From: Bryobacterales bacterium
GTDB lineage: Bacteria; Acidobacteriota; Terriglobia; Bryobacterales; Bryobacteraceae
Assembly (NCBI GenBank): GCA_020853155.1
Contig: JADYZL010000500.1
Coordinates: 1 to 21,210 of the forward strand
Reading direction: 5' to 3'
Length of the DNA stretch: 21,210 nucleotides
Shown here in pieces: positions 7,464-15,603 of this stretch; the first letter of the stretch is position 1, and every line of letters starts with the position of its first letter. The notes below the pieces were generated by a model. It saw only the letters and a list, made by a program, of their open reading frames with translations, was not told the DNA's origin and ran no database searches. Made by a program: the position numbers and the translations under genes.

Positions 7464-9418
7464 TGAAGCACCGGCTGCGGCTCCTTCGGATGGCGATCAA
7501 TTTCGCCGCCGTTGGCATGAGCGGCGCGATTGCCTATCTACTCCGATTCGATTTCCAGATTCCATCGGAATGGAGGCCTGGCGCTACGACCGCCATGCTC
7601 TGCTGGCTGGCCGTACAGCCATTGGCTCTGCAAGTTTCCGGTTGGAACCGGATTGGATGGAATCGCATTGCCTTGCCCGATGTGGGCTTGCTTGTTCGCG
7701 GCGTTTGCATTGCTGCATCCATCTCCTCCGTCGTCCTCCTGCTGCTGCTCCCCGGAACCGTGCCACGATCCGTCTTCCTTCTGCAGGCAGCCTTGGTGCT
7801 GCTGCTGGCCGTATCGGCCAGGGTGGCAGTGCGTTTGGCGGTTGAGCGGAGGGAGCGCGGCTTCGCGGTCAAGCCCTTGCGAAGGGCGGTCATCTACGGG
7901 GCGGGGTCGGCCGGGCAGTCCCTTTTGCGGGAACTGAGACGGAAACCGCAGATCGGCTATCGTCCGATTGGATTCGTGGACGACAATGAGTGCCTCCATG
8001 GTCAGATTGTGCACGGCGTTCCTGTGTTCGGGGACGGGGGCGCCCTCGGCCGGGTCACGGCCGATCAGGGGGTTGATGAAGTTCTGATTGCGCTGCCCTC
8101 GATCCGCGGTGAGCGCCTCTCAAGAATCGTGACTTTTTGCGATCAGGCCGGTCGCCCGTGCAAAACCATTCCGTCCGTCGAGGAGCTGATCCACAAGCCG
8201 GAGCGGCTGACGGACCTGAGGCAGGTGAATCTGGAAGATCTGCTGGGCAGGGATCCCGTGCAACTGGATCTAGGCGCGATCTCCCGGGAGATTGCCGGCC
8301 GGGTGGTGCTGGTTACGGGAGCGGCAGGCTCGATTGGTTCAGAGATTTGCCGCCAGGTAGCATCCTTTCGCCCGCGCCAGATCGTTGCCGTGGACAATGC
8401 GGAGACGCCCCTTTTCGAACTTGAGAACGAATTCCGGGAGCGTTTCGCGGATTGCCCCATGCTTCCAACCATTGGCGATGTACGCGACGAGCCGCGGATG
8501 CTCCGGTTGATGCAAGCGTGCGGGGTCGAGATGGTTTTCCACGCGGCAGCGTACAAGCACGTGCCCATGATGGAACGGCATCCGTCGGCTGCGATCGCCA
8601 ACAATGTTTTCGGTACGCATGCCTTGGTAAATGCTTCGGAGAAGGCCGGCATCCGCCAGTTTGTGATGATCTCGACGGACAAGGCCGTGCGGCCGAGCAG
8701 CGTGATGGGCGCGACCAAGCGCCTGGCCGAGTTGATTGTGAAATCCCGCTCGGGCAGCGCCACCCGTTTCGTCTCTGTACGGTTCGGCAACGTTCTTGGC
8801 AGCAATGGGAGCGTGGTGCCCATTTTCGAGCGGCAGATCCGCAAGGGTGGGCCAGTGACGGTTACGCACCCGGACATGCGGCGCTACTTCATGACAATCC
8901 CGGAAGCGGCACAACTCGTGTTACAGGCGATGGCGTTGGGTACCTCGGACGAGATCTTCGTCCTCGACATGGGCAGCCCCGTCCTTATCGGAGACCTCGC
9001 GCGGAGCTTGATCGCGCTCCATGGCAAGTTGCCAGGCCGAGACATTGAACTGGAGTACACTGGGCTTCGCCCCGGAGAGAAACTTTTCGAAGAACTGTAT
9101 CTGAGCGATGAGAATCTGGTCCGGACCGTGCATGAGAAGATCCTTGTGCTGAAGGGGGATGCCGTCTCGCGTGCATGGGTGGACGAAAGGCTCGGCACTC
9201 TTCAGGACCATCCGGCATTGGACGCAAGGGAACTGCGCACCCTTCTGCGCGGCATTGTGCCCGACTACACGCCTGCCACCAGCCATCCGGTTTCCAGCGC
9301 GAGATCCGGCGAATCGGCGGGAATTGAATCTCTTTTGGCCATGCGGAACGGCGTTCCTGCCGCCGCGTTGCAGACAGAAACCGGCGAGGCGGGTCTCGAT
9401 GCCTGGGAAGTCGCGTGA
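7439..9418 (+). CDS. Membrane-bound nucleoside-diphosphate-sugar 4,6-dehydratase (PglF/WbpM/CapD family)
   Basis: Converts UDP-GlcNAc (likely) to the 4-keto-6-deoxy sugar that the upstream aminotransferase would use. Architecture is that of the long family members: about four N-terminal membrane helices (residues 10-125), a CoA-binding-3/Rossmann-like region (about 145-270, VIYGAGSAGQSLLRELR), then the extended SDR catalytic domain with NAD motif VTGAAGSIGSEICRQ (G294-G300). The catalytic motif is ISTDKAV...SSVMGATKRLAE, in which M423 replaces the usual Tyr of YxxxK (K427), the known hallmark of the PglF/WbpM group. Further blocks are AAAYKHVPMMERHP, VRFGNVLGSNGSVVPIF and TGLRPGEKLFEELY. Length 659 is normal. 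ATG at 7439 has GGGAGGA at a good distance. It overlaps both neighbours, giving a coupled operon. Confidence 0.95.
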   Translation: MDRLRQFLMKHRLRLLRMAINFAAVGMSGAIAYLLRFDFQIPSEWRPGATTAMLCWLAVQPLALQVSGWNRIGWNRIALPDVGLLVRGVCIAASISSVVLLLLLPGTVPRSVFLLQAALVLLLAVSARVAVRLAVERRERGFAVKPLRRAVIYGAGSAGQSLLRELRRKPQIGYRPIGFVDDNECLHGQIVHGVPVFGDGGALGRVTADQGVDEVLIALPSIRGERLSRIVTFCDQAGRPCKTIPSVEELIHKPERLTDLRQVNLEDLLGRDPVQLDLGAISREIAGRVVLVTGAAGSIGSEICRQVASFRPRQIVAVDNAETPLFELENEFRERFADCPMLPTIGDVRDEPRMLRLMQACGVEMVFHAAAYKHVPMMERHPSAAIANNVFGTHALVNASEKAGIRQFVMISTDKAVRPSSVMGATKRLAELIVKSRSGSATRFVSVRFGNVLGSNGSVVPIFERQIRKGGPVTVTHPDMRRYFMTIPEAAQLVLQAMALGTSDEIFVLDMGSPVLIGDLARSLIALHGKLPGRDIELEYTGLRPGEKLFEELYLSDENLVRTVHEKILVLKGDAVSRAWVDERLGTLQDHPALDARELRTLLRGIVPDYTPATSHPVSSARSGESAGIESLLAMRNGVPAAALQTETGEAGLDAWEVA

Positions 9419-10623
9419 CGGCGCGATTCCACGCATGCGCCGTTGGCAGCGAAGCTCTCTCCACCGGCTCCTTCTGGGCGTTCGGATTGCTGGTATTGTT
9501 GGCCCTCATCGTGATTCCTACCGGCTTTGACTCCCGGTATTTGCCCTGGTTTTGCGTGGAAATGATCGGCATGGGGTTACTGTTCCGGTTGTGGTGGAAG
9601 GGCGAAGCCTCAATTGCGTTTCATGCATGGCGGGTTGCCGGCCCCCTTTCGGCGTGGCTTGGCTTGTCTATGACCCTCGCGGCAATCCAGATTCTCCTAG
9701 GAACGACGGAATCCCGTTTCGACACGCTGCGGCACCTGCACTTCTTTGCCGGTGGCCTATTGCTGATCCCTCTCGTTGCCAGCGCGTATCCGGCACTGAC
9801 GGCCACCGCGTCGCAGAAATGGACACCGGTCGCAGCCAGCGCGTTCCTGTTGGTTTCTCTGATCTCGGGCTCGCTCCGTTTGATTCAATCAAGCAGCGCC
9901 GAGGGCACGGCGGCTTGGTGGCCATTCATCTATCGGAATCATTTTGCGGCGTTTGCCGTATTGGTGTTACCGGTGCTTTGCCGGCGTGCTTTCTGCGGGC
10001 CAACTCCACACTGGGGAGCCGCGGCGGGGGTTGTGGTGGGGATCGCGGGCGTTGTGAGTTCCGCTTCGCGGAGCGGCATTGTTCTGTTGGCGATTACGCT
10101 GGGAGCCTTCTTTGTCCTGGCCTCGCTCCGGTTACGCGGAAAGCGCAAGTTCGTCCCGATGGCCGCCATCCTGTTAACGGTCCTGCTCGGCGCCGTTCTC
10201 GCCGATTCCGGCGTGCTCTCCTGGCGCATGCAGCACAACACCTCTTTGCTGGAAGGCCGCGTGGACTATTGGCAGGCCTCATTGCGCATGATTCAGGAGC
10301 GGCCATTGCTCGGTTGGGGCTTCGGCACATGGCCCGACGTCTACCCCCAGTTCCAGACAAACGACACGGGGGTACCCGTCAACCACGCTCACAGCGATTG
10401 GCTGGAAATTGCCGCGGAAGGCGGCGTAATCACCTTGCTCGCGCTGACCGCCGTGTTCGGCCGCAGCCTCTGGGTTGCTGGACAGAATCCAGCACTTCTC
10501 GGCGTGCCGGCGTTCCTGATACTTGCGATGGTGGACTATCCGTTGCGCCTGCCACTCTTACTATTCACGTTCGTTTCCATTCTCGTTACAGCCGAACTCC
10601 TGCATCGCCGCAGGGCTCCGTAG
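9415..10623 (+). CDS. O-antigen ligase/polymerase-like (Wzy_C family) polytopic membrane protein
   Basis: About ten hydrophobic segments across 402 residues. The Wzy_C/WaaL-type region is in the second half: SSASRSGIVLLAITLGAFF in a helix, followed by the external loop GRVDYWQASLRMIQERPLLG, GWGFGTWPDVYPQF and NHAHSDWLEIAAEGG, whose H-x-H/D-x-L-E-x-x-E-G pattern is typical of O-antigen ligases and polymerases. Likely role: polymerising or transferring lipid-linked glycan at the outer face of the inner membrane. It starts with GTG at 9415, overlapping the preceding stop codon (GTGA), with GGGAAG five bases before; this overlap indicates translational coupling with the dehydratase. Ligase and polymerase cannot be told apart from sequence alone. 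Confidence 0.85.
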   Translation: MTARFHACAVGSEALSTGSFWAFGLLVLLALIVIPTGFDSRYLPWFCVEMIGMGLLFRLWWKGEASIAFHAWRVAGPLSAWLGLSMTLAAIQILLGTTESRFDTLRHLHFFAGGLLLIPLVASAYPALTATASQKWTPVAASAFLLVSLISGSLRLIQSSSAEGTAAWWPFIYRNHFAAFAVLVLPVLCRRAFCGPTPHWGAAAGVVVGIAGVVSSASRSGIVLLAITLGAFFVLASLRLRGKRKFVPMAAILLTVLLGAVLADSGVLSWRMQHNTSLLEGRVDYWQASLRMIQERPLLGWGFGTWPDVYPQFQTNDTGVPVNHAHSDWLEIAAEGGVITLLALTAVFGRSLWVAGQNPALLGVPAFLILAMVDYPLRLPLLLFTFVSILVTAELLHRRRAP

Positions 10624-10671
10624 GACCGGAGGAACCTGGAGATCTCCCGGCTCGTCCGGCCTCGGCGCGCC
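10624..10671. other. Short convergent intergenic gap with palindrome
   Basis: 48 nt between two converging stops. It contains the perfect palindrome GGAGATCTCC (10638-10647) flanked by ACCGGA and TCCGG. A weak stem-loop is possible but there is no T-run on either strand, so it is not called a terminator. Confidence 0.3.
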
Positions 10672-11298
10672 CTACTCCAGGCCGCCTGCATCCGGCGAGT
10701 CTTCCGCCACCAGAAGGTCGCTGCCCGGCTCCGGCATTGTATCCATCATCCGTAGCACTTTTCGCTGGTATGCGATGCGGCGGTTATACACCTTCAACTT
10801 TTGCGCAACGGTCTTCCCGTAATAATGGGGCGCGATTCGAAGCCGTTGCGCGACGAAGTGAATGCTTTGCCGGAACGAAGCGAAGGGTTTGCGCCCGTTC
10901 GCCCATCCAAACAGATTGTGATTCCGTGAAGCCCGTCCGCAACCCGTCTCAAGCACCGCCAGCACGGGGAGCAAGCGGTAGTCGATCTTGTTCAGTTCAG
11001 CGGCTAAAACAAAATCGTGGGCGAGATCCGAAATTTCGCACGAGTGCTTCTCTAAAAACGATTCCACTGCTTCCCTGCGGCCATCGGCAAGCGAATCCGC
11101 CTGAACGGCTAAGCTGCAGGATGCTGGATCGATGGCGCTCAACGCGCCGGGCAGTGCGATCCTTGCCGACGTGCCCGTCACCGTGGGGGCGACCTGGACG
11201 TGGGCCGAGCCCGCCCCCGAGGCCCAGGCACGCCCTAATAGAGTGAGCGCGAGAACGCCGGTGATGGTAAACGTCCGATGAATTCGGCAAAATCGCAC
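10672..11298 (-). CDS. Secreted glucosaminidase/lysozyme-like peptidoglycan hydrolase
   Basis: 208 residues. It has a signal peptide (ITGVLALTLLGRAWA, cleavage likely near residue 26), a linker of about 50 residues, then a lysozyme-fold core: FVLAAELNKIDYRLLPVLAVLETGCGR with the likely catalytic Glu at E117, HNLFGWANG, and a C-terminal helix with HYYGKTVAQKLKVYN. This matches the glucosaminidase/mannosyl-glycoprotein endo-beta-N-acetylglucosaminidase superfamily, expected to cut peptidoglycan sugars outside the cytoplasm. The start is GTG at 11298 with only a weak GCGGG upstream; no better start keeps the signal peptide. It is convergent with the O-antigen-ligase-like gene, with 48 nt between stops. 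The exact bond cut is unknown. Confidence 0.72.
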   Translation of the reverse strand: MRFCRIHRTFTITGVLALTLLGRAWASGAGSAHVQVAPTVTGTSARIALPGALSAIDPASCSLAVQADSLADGRREAVESFLEKHSCEISDLAHDFVLAAELNKIDYRLLPVLAVLETGCGRASRNHNLFGWANGRKPFASFRQSIHFVAQRLRIAPHYYGKTVAQKLKVYNRRIAYQRKVLRMMDTMPEPGSDLLVAEDSPDAGGLE

Positions 11299-11438
11299 CC
11301 CGCTAGTCTACCAGTTTCCGGAATGAGGAATGGTCTCCTCTCCAGGGGTCTCTATCTGGGCTTCGGCAGCGCCGGCCCGTGCCAGCCAATTGGAGGAGTG
11401 CTTCCCGAAGCGAGAATCCTTGACCGGGAACGCGGTGG

Positions 11439-12224
11439 CTATTGCTCGAAGAGATTCGCAAATCCACCCAGCACGGAGCCCTCACCAGTACGCTTTCCGC
11501 CAGCGGATGGAGCATTTGCCAGGATGCGATCCGCCAACCGTGAGAAAGGCATGCTTTGCAGGTAGATCACGCCGACGCCGCTGAGCGTCGCCAGGAATAG
11601 CCCCTCCCCTCCAAAGACCATCGATTTCAGATTGCCCGCGCGTTGGATGCTATAGGAAATGGAGGGAGTGAAGGCAACGATGCACCCGGTATCGACACGA
11701 ATCGTCTCTCCCCGCAGTTCTTTGCGAATCACGGTTCCACCCGCCTGGATCATCGCCATCCCATCCCCACGCAGTTTTTGGAGGATGAAGCCCTCCCCCC
11801 CGAACAACCCCGCGCCGAAGCGCTGCGCAAACGCGATGCTGATTTGGGTGCCCAAGGCTGCGCAAAGGAAGGAATCCTTCTGGCAAATCAACTCGTAGCC
11901 GATTTGTCCCATGTCTACCGGGATGATTTTTCCGGGAAAGGGAGCAGCGAAAGCGACTCGCCGCTTGCCCTGCCCACGATTGGTGAAGTGGGTCATAAAG
12001 ATGGACTCTTTGGTGAGCATCCGTTTGCCGACTTGCAGGAGTTTGTCCATCAGGCCCGCGTTTGGGTTCGAGCCATCGCCCATCTTGGTCTCAAAGGTGA
12101 TGAAATCGTCCATGTAGTTCATGGTGCCCGCTTCGGCCACCACCGTTTCTCCCGGGTCGAGTTCGATCTCAACCAGTTGCAGGTCGTCTCCAATGATCTG
12201 GTAGTCCACTTGATGGCAGTACAT
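11439..12224 (-). CDS. AIM24 family protein (TIGR00266-type)
   Basis: 261 residues. Typical family blocks: YQIIGDDLQLVEIELDPGETVVAEAGTMNYMDD at the N-terminus, GDGSNPNAGLMDKLLQ, FMTHFTNRGQGKRRVAFAAPFPGKI, the glycine-rich FGGEGFILQKLRGDGMAMIQAGG, and FGGEGLFLATLSGVGVIYLQSMPFSRLADRI near the C-terminus. The fold is a repeated beta-barrel. The bacterial role is unknown; the family takes its name from a yeast mitochondrial protein. The start is well supported: AAGGAG lies six bases before ATG 12224. It is 193 nt downstream of the EAL-HDOD gene on the same strand, so co-transcription is possible but not required. Confidence 0.88.
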   Translation of the reverse strand: MYCHQVDYQIIGDDLQLVEIELDPGETVVAEAGTMNYMDDFITFETKMGDGSNPNAGLMDKLLQVGKRMLTKESIFMTHFTNRGQGKRRVAFAAPFPGKIIPVDMGQIGYELICQKDSFLCAALGTQISIAFAQRFGAGLFGGEGFILQKLRGDGMAMIQAGGTVIRKELRGETIRVDTGCIVAFTPSISYSIQRAGNLKSMVFGGEGLFLATLSGVGVIYLQSMPFSRLADRILANAPSAGGKRTGEGSVLGGFANLFEQ

Positions 12225-12387
12225 ATTTGTTCTCCTTCACTCGCCCCGGATGGGCGCGATCTTCCGGCACGCCTCAACGCGGCGCCTCGCGAAGCCCGGT
12301 CTTATAAAAGAAGGGAGGGGCGCCTGCGCTACGTTGAAAGAAACGGATGCCTTCCATTGAAACAAAGCGAAGAAGACTCCACCCGAT

Positions 12388-12425
12388 GGGTCATTTGGGG
12401 TGGTGGGGCATCTGGGGTCAATGGG
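12388..12425 (+). repeat. G-tract array (potential G-quadruplex) at the 3' end of the EAL-HDOD gene
   Basis: Five G-tracts on the plus strand at 12388 (GGG), 12397, 12405, 12414 (GGGG each) and 12423 (GGG), spaced 4-6 nt apart with a period of 8-9 nt. This satisfies the classic G3+N1-7 quadruplex pattern. The last tract lies inside the coding end of the EAL-HDOD gene, whose stop is at 12418-12420. TGGGTCAT occurs near both ends of the array, suggesting slippage or short tandem duplication. Confidence 0.65.
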
Positions 12426-13713
12426 TCATCTGAAAGACGCGGCGGGCGAAGAGATCGGCCTCAAAGTAGCAACTGGCCGCGATGTTTGGCACAATTCCGA
12501 GGCGCGCACACAGGGTTTCCAACTCTTCGGCTTCGAGGGAAGCATAATGCCGCACCAAATAGGCGGTGTCACGCATCCAGGGGTTGGCGCCCTCTTCAAG
12601 AAGCAGAACCTCACGCACATCCGGCGGCAGTTCAAGGGATTGCAGAATCTCACGCAGGGGTTTGTCCAGCACCGCATCGAGCACGGAAAAAAGCCCCACC
12701 AGAAAGAGATCCGCCGCGCGGGAATAAAGCCTGGAGGATTCCGCCAGCAGCTCACAAAACCGCGCCCGCAGCAGCGACTCCACCACCAGTTCATGAGGCT
12801 TGTTGGCCGCCAGAAAAGGCACGACCGCGAGAAGAACCCATTTTTTCAGGTTCTCGGCGCCAAGGAGCGCGAATGCGTGGCGCAGCGAGCGAACTTCCGA
12901 CGTCCAGGAGAACTGGGCCGAGTTCAGAAAGCGAAAGAAGAGCCAGGAGAGCGAGAGATCCTGCCGCATGAGCTTCTCCAGGCGTTCAAAATCTACTTCC
13001 GCCGCACTCACTTCGGCCAAAACCATTAAATGATGACTTCGCGAACCCTTCAACCGCTGTGCTCGCAGCAGATTCGGTTTCGCGAAAAAGTAGCCCTGAA
13101 AGAACTGGCAGCCGAGCTGCTTCGCTTCCTGAAAGTCTTCGTAGGTTTCCACCTTTTCCGCGATCACCGGCACACGCCACGCATTGGCGGCGCCGCAGAC
13201 TTCCGCCCGTTGCGCGGAATCGAGACCCAGAAAATCTACTTTCGCGAAGTCGACGCTATTGCGAAGCGGCTCTAACTGCGAGACACATACGATGTCGTCG
13301 AGCGCCAGCGAGAAGCCGGCGTTTCGCAGGCTGCCGCAATGCTGAATGAGCGCTTCGTCGCGGGCGACATCCTCGAGAATCTCCAGCACCAGTTGTCTGG
13401 GCGGCAGCAGGGTCACTCGCTCGTCGTCAAGCACCTCCGACCCCACATTGAGGAAAAGCATCCTGGAGCCGCCCACCGTCTCCCGCCCCAGCAGGAAAAA
13501 GGTGCTCGAGATCACGCTCAATGTGGCAAACGTCGCGTCGGCAAAGCGGGCTTGGGATTCAAGGCCGCCCCGGTAGAGCAGTTCATAGCCCAGCACCCGG
13601 AGGGACGCATCGAAAATGGGCTGGCGCGCAAGGTAGCTGAACTCCGTCGGCAGTGATAGGGCGCCGGTCTCCATCGAACCTTTCCACAACGTGTTCACTT
13701 CGGCTTGGCCCAT
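12418..13713 (-). CDS. Degenerate EAL domain plus HDOD domain signalling protein
   Basis: 431 residues with YuxH/CdgJ-type layout: EAL-like domain (about 25-205) followed by HDOD (about 210-400). The EAL motif is replaced by YELLYR (E44). LVLEILED, the Lys in FAKVDFLG and the Glu in EKVET remain, but the DDFGTG loop is reduced to DDIVCV. C-di-GMP hydrolysis is therefore doubtful and a binding or scaffold role more likely. HDOD blocks include LEKLMRQDLSLSWLFFRFLNSAQF and ALLGAENLKKWVLL. ATG 13713 has GGGGAG three bases before it; ATG 13674 (METGALS) also has an acceptable site. The leader carries two mutually exclusive G/C hairpins at 13770-13788. Proteins of this class often act in motility or surface-attachment control, which would fit the pilin and glycan genes nearby, but that link is inference. 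Confidence 0.92.
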   Translation of the reverse strand: MGQAEVNTLWKGSMETGALSLPTEFSYLARQPIFDASLRVLGYELLYRGGLESQARFADATFATLSVISSTFFLLGRETVGGSRMLFLNVGSEVLDDERVTLLPPRQLVLEILEDVARDEALIQHCGSLRNAGFSLALDDIVCVSQLEPLRNSVDFAKVDFLGLDSAQRAEVCGAANAWRVPVIAEKVETYEDFQEAKQLGCQFFQGYFFAKPNLLRAQRLKGSRSHHLMVLAEVSAAEVDFERLEKLMRQDLSLSWLFFRFLNSAQFSWTSEVRSLRHAFALLGAENLKKWVLLAVVPFLAANKPHELVVESLLRARFCELLAESSRLYSRAADLFLVGLFSVLDAVLDKPLREILQSLELPPDVREVLLLEEGANPWMRDTAYLVRHYASLEAEELETLCARLGIVPNIAASCYFEADLFARRVFQMTH

Positions 13714-13769
13714 GTTCTCCCCGGCCGCAACGGCTGCGCATATCTCTGCCTGCGCTCATTCCGGAACCA

Positions 13770-13788
13770 GGGGATTTCCCCAACGGGG
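13770..13788 (-). promoter_or_regulatory. Mutually exclusive hairpins in the EAL-HDOD leader
   Basis: On the plus strand the order is GGGG-ATTT-CCCC-AAC-GGGG, so the central CCCC can pair with either flanking GGGG. It lies 57-75 nt upstream of the start. The second arm is extended by CAAC/GTTG around GGGGC. The switch-like layout is seen directly; any function is inferred. Confidence 0.3.
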
Positions 13789-13872
13789 CGTTGAGCACGA
13801 CAACAGATCTTCTTAAGAGGCTCATCGACGCTTTAGAGGGTGGATAACAGAGCGGGAATACCTGATTTTGAG

Positions 13873-14352
13873 CTAAGGGATTTTCGACGGGGGAGATTGG
13901 CCCTCCAGCGGGCGGGCTCCGTGGCCGGCGTTGGAAGTACCATCGCTCCAAAAGAGAGCGTACTTCTCGTTCAGGCAGGTATGGAAATTCACGCTTTCAA
14001 AGAACTCCAGTTCCGCCGTCACGGTGAGAATTTCCGCGATTTGACGTCTTCGCGCTTCCGCGACGGCTTCGAGCACCAAGCCTCTCCCCAGCCCTCGCCG
14101 CCGCGCCCCCTCCTTTACAACCAGGCTTCGCACCTCCGCGATCTTCCGGCTATACACCTCCAGGCAGCAGCAGCCCACCACTTCGCCATCCAGCTCCGCT
14201 ACCCAGAATGTGGGCAACAACGCTTCCACTTCTTCCCGGCTTCGTTCCAACAAATGGTCGCTGTGAGCGTGGATCAGATCCAGAATTGCAGGAATGTCTT
14301 CGAGGTGGGCACTGCGAATCACGTTTTGCAGAATAGCAGGGCTTCCCCGCAT
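13873..14352 (-). CDS. GNAT family N-acetyltransferase (ArgA-like)
   Basis: 159-residue single GNAT domain. Motifs: IRSAHLEDIPAILDLI at the first strand and helix, FWVAELDGEVVGCCCLEVY, IAEVRSLVVKEGARRRGLGRGLV (acetyl-CoA pyrophosphate loop RRRGLGRG), and FFESVNFHTC with the typical FY/F-xx-xGF-like segment. The pattern AEVRSLVV...RRxGLGRGL resembles the N-acetylglutamate-synthase-like acetyltransferases (short ArgA type), but the substrate cannot be fixed from sequence. ATG at 14352 is preceded by a strong AGGAGGAGGG about seven bases upstream. A 159-nt gap separates it from the EAL-HDOD gene downstream. Confidence 0.85.
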   Translation of the reverse strand: MRGSPAILQNVIRSAHLEDIPAILDLIHAHSDHLLERSREEVEALLPTFWVAELDGEVVGCCCLEVYSRKIAEVRSLVVKEGARRRGLGRGLVLEAVAEARRRQIAEILTVTAELEFFESVNFHTCLNEKYALFWSDGTSNAGHGARPLEGQSPPSKIP

Positions 14353-14709
14353 TCGGAAACCCTCCTCCTGAATCGCGCCATTGCACCCAGTCGCCCCAGG
14401 AGAACGACGACATCCATTGCAACGGCTTCAGTTGGGACCGGATCCACGGTTGCTTCGCGCGTTTCGTTGATTCTCCTGTTGGAGCACGAAACGATTCACG
14501 CCGATTCTGCGTCTCATTGCCATTCCGGATACCGGTCCAGGAGGAGGATCACACTTCCGCAGTTCGCGAGACGAATTTGTAAAAGTGACCGATCCGTCGT
14601 TTCAGACCGGAGATTTCTGCGCGGTCGGCCATGATCGGTGAACGAAATATCGATTTGTTTTGAATCGCTTAGAAGTTGGCTTTCATCGTGCAAAGAGAAG
14701 GCGTACACG
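14353..14709. other. Divergent intergenic region between the GNAT gene and the membrane protein gene
   Basis: 357 nt without a supported gene. It contains the hairpin at 14460-14493 and, further right, an AT-richer stretch with TTTGTAAAAGTGACC (about 14573-14587) that may belong to the plus-strand promoter. No clear -35/-10 pair was found. Confidence 0.5.
14460..14493. repeat. Two-part intergenic hairpin
   Basis: CGTTTCGT (14460-14467) pairs perfectly with ACGAAACG (14486-14493). Inside, CTCC-TGTT-GGAG (14473-14484) continues the stem after an internal loop. There is no T-run on either side, so it does not look like a simple terminator; it may be a regulatory RNA element or a protein site. 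Confidence 0.55.
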
Positions 14710-15603
14710 GTGGCCCGCAAGATGCAATTCGATGACCCACAGTGCGAAATAACCGCTTCCGCCGGCCGTACGAAACCGGAAACCGGCATTTCGCGGCTGC
14801 CGCGCGGCCATAAGGGATACCTAGCCGGGGCGTTTCTGGTCTTTGGCGCCTTTGCCGTGGGCTTATGGCTGGGCCACCATCCGGCGGACCCTCCCCCATC
14901 GTCCAGTTCTTCTTCCGCCAGGGTGGCAGGGCTTTTCGCTGGACCGGAGCGTGGCGGCAACCGTCTTGAGATGCCCGGCGGCCAGTTCGAGTTGCCCGTC
15001 CCGGCAACGAAATCGAACCCGCAAAGCCGCATCTTGCGAGTTCGGACCACCGCGAGAGTGTCCAGCGGGAACGCACGTGCGGGCGAATCCGTGCTGTTCC
15101 TTACGGAGCATGCGTTACAGACCCGTTCCGGGGAGCATGTGCCCGCTGGTTCTCTTGTCGAAGGGGTGATCGCAAGAGCCCGCCCCTCGTCCACAAGAAA
15201 TCCGGGAAGCCTCGTGATTGAGATCCGTGCGTTGCATGTGGGCAACCAGTCGATTCCGTTGCACGCGCTACCCTACACACCGCGGAATGCAAAGCGCGAT
15301 GACGCCACGCCGCCAGAAAAGGCCCCCAATGAGATCGACATTCGAGCGCTGGGCATTCGCAACCAACTTCGGCCAAATCCAGAAATCGTGATGCCGAAGG
15401 AATCCGTCATCGAGTTCGAACTGGTGGAGGCGGATTCGGCGGAAAACCCCTTGCACGACGTTCCCGAACCGGTGTCCCCGTTGCCCGTGCTCCAGCTTCC
15501 CTCCAATCCTTCCGAACCTCGCCCATCCCTGCAGGCGCCCGCTCCGGATACGACACCGTCTGCCCCATTGCGCAGACCGCGCGTGATCACGGAACGCGGA
15601 TAG
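14710..15603 (+). CDS. Single-pass membrane protein with periplasmic domain and proline-rich tail, function unknown
   Basis: Not recognised as a named gene. From GTG 14710 it has 297 residues: a cytoplasmic head of about 35 residues, one membrane helix (YLAGAFLVFGAFAVGLWLG), a serine/proline linker, then a small beta-rich domain (LRVRTTARVSSGNARAGESVLFLTEHAL...GEHVPAGSLVEGVIARARPS...LVIEIRALHVGNQSIPLHALPY). A long proline-rich C-terminal tail ends with RRPRVITERG. The 'VPAGSLVEGVIARA...' stretch resembles beta-barrel domains in TrbI/VirB10-like and other acidobacterial envelope proteins, but this is weak. GTG 14710 is chosen because AGAAGG sits eight bases upstream; the in-frame GTG at 14638 lacks a ribosome site. 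The PEP-CTERM gene follows 300 nt later with its own promoter. Confidence 0.7.
   Translation: MARKMQFDDPQCEITASAGRTKPETGISRLPRGHKGYLAGAFLVFGAFAVGLWLGHHPADPPPSSSSSSARVAGLFAGPERGGNRLEMPGGQFELPVPATKSNPQSRILRVRTTARVSSGNARAGESVLFLTEHALQTRSGEHVPAGSLVEGVIARARPSSTRNPGSLVIEIRALHVGNQSIPLHALPYTPRNAKRDDATPPEKAPNEIDIRALGIRNQLRPNPEIVMPKESVIEFELVEADSAENPLHDVPEPVSPLPVLQLPSNPSEPRPSLQAPAPDTTPSAPLRRPRVITERG

Noticed and set aside
9552..11246. 564-residue plus-strand open frame
   Set aside because: It lies over the O-antigen-ligase-like gene and, antisense, over the hydrolase gene; translation is Arg/Pro-rich without any family block. Shadow of GC-rich coding DNA.
11643..12971. 442-residue plus-strand open frame
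   Set aside because: Antisense to the AIM24 and EAL-HDOD genes and crosses their intergenic gap; no motif, no ribosome site.
13840..14634. 264-residue plus-strand frame
   Set aside because: Antisense to the GNAT gene, which has a strong ribosome site and a clear CoA-binding loop.
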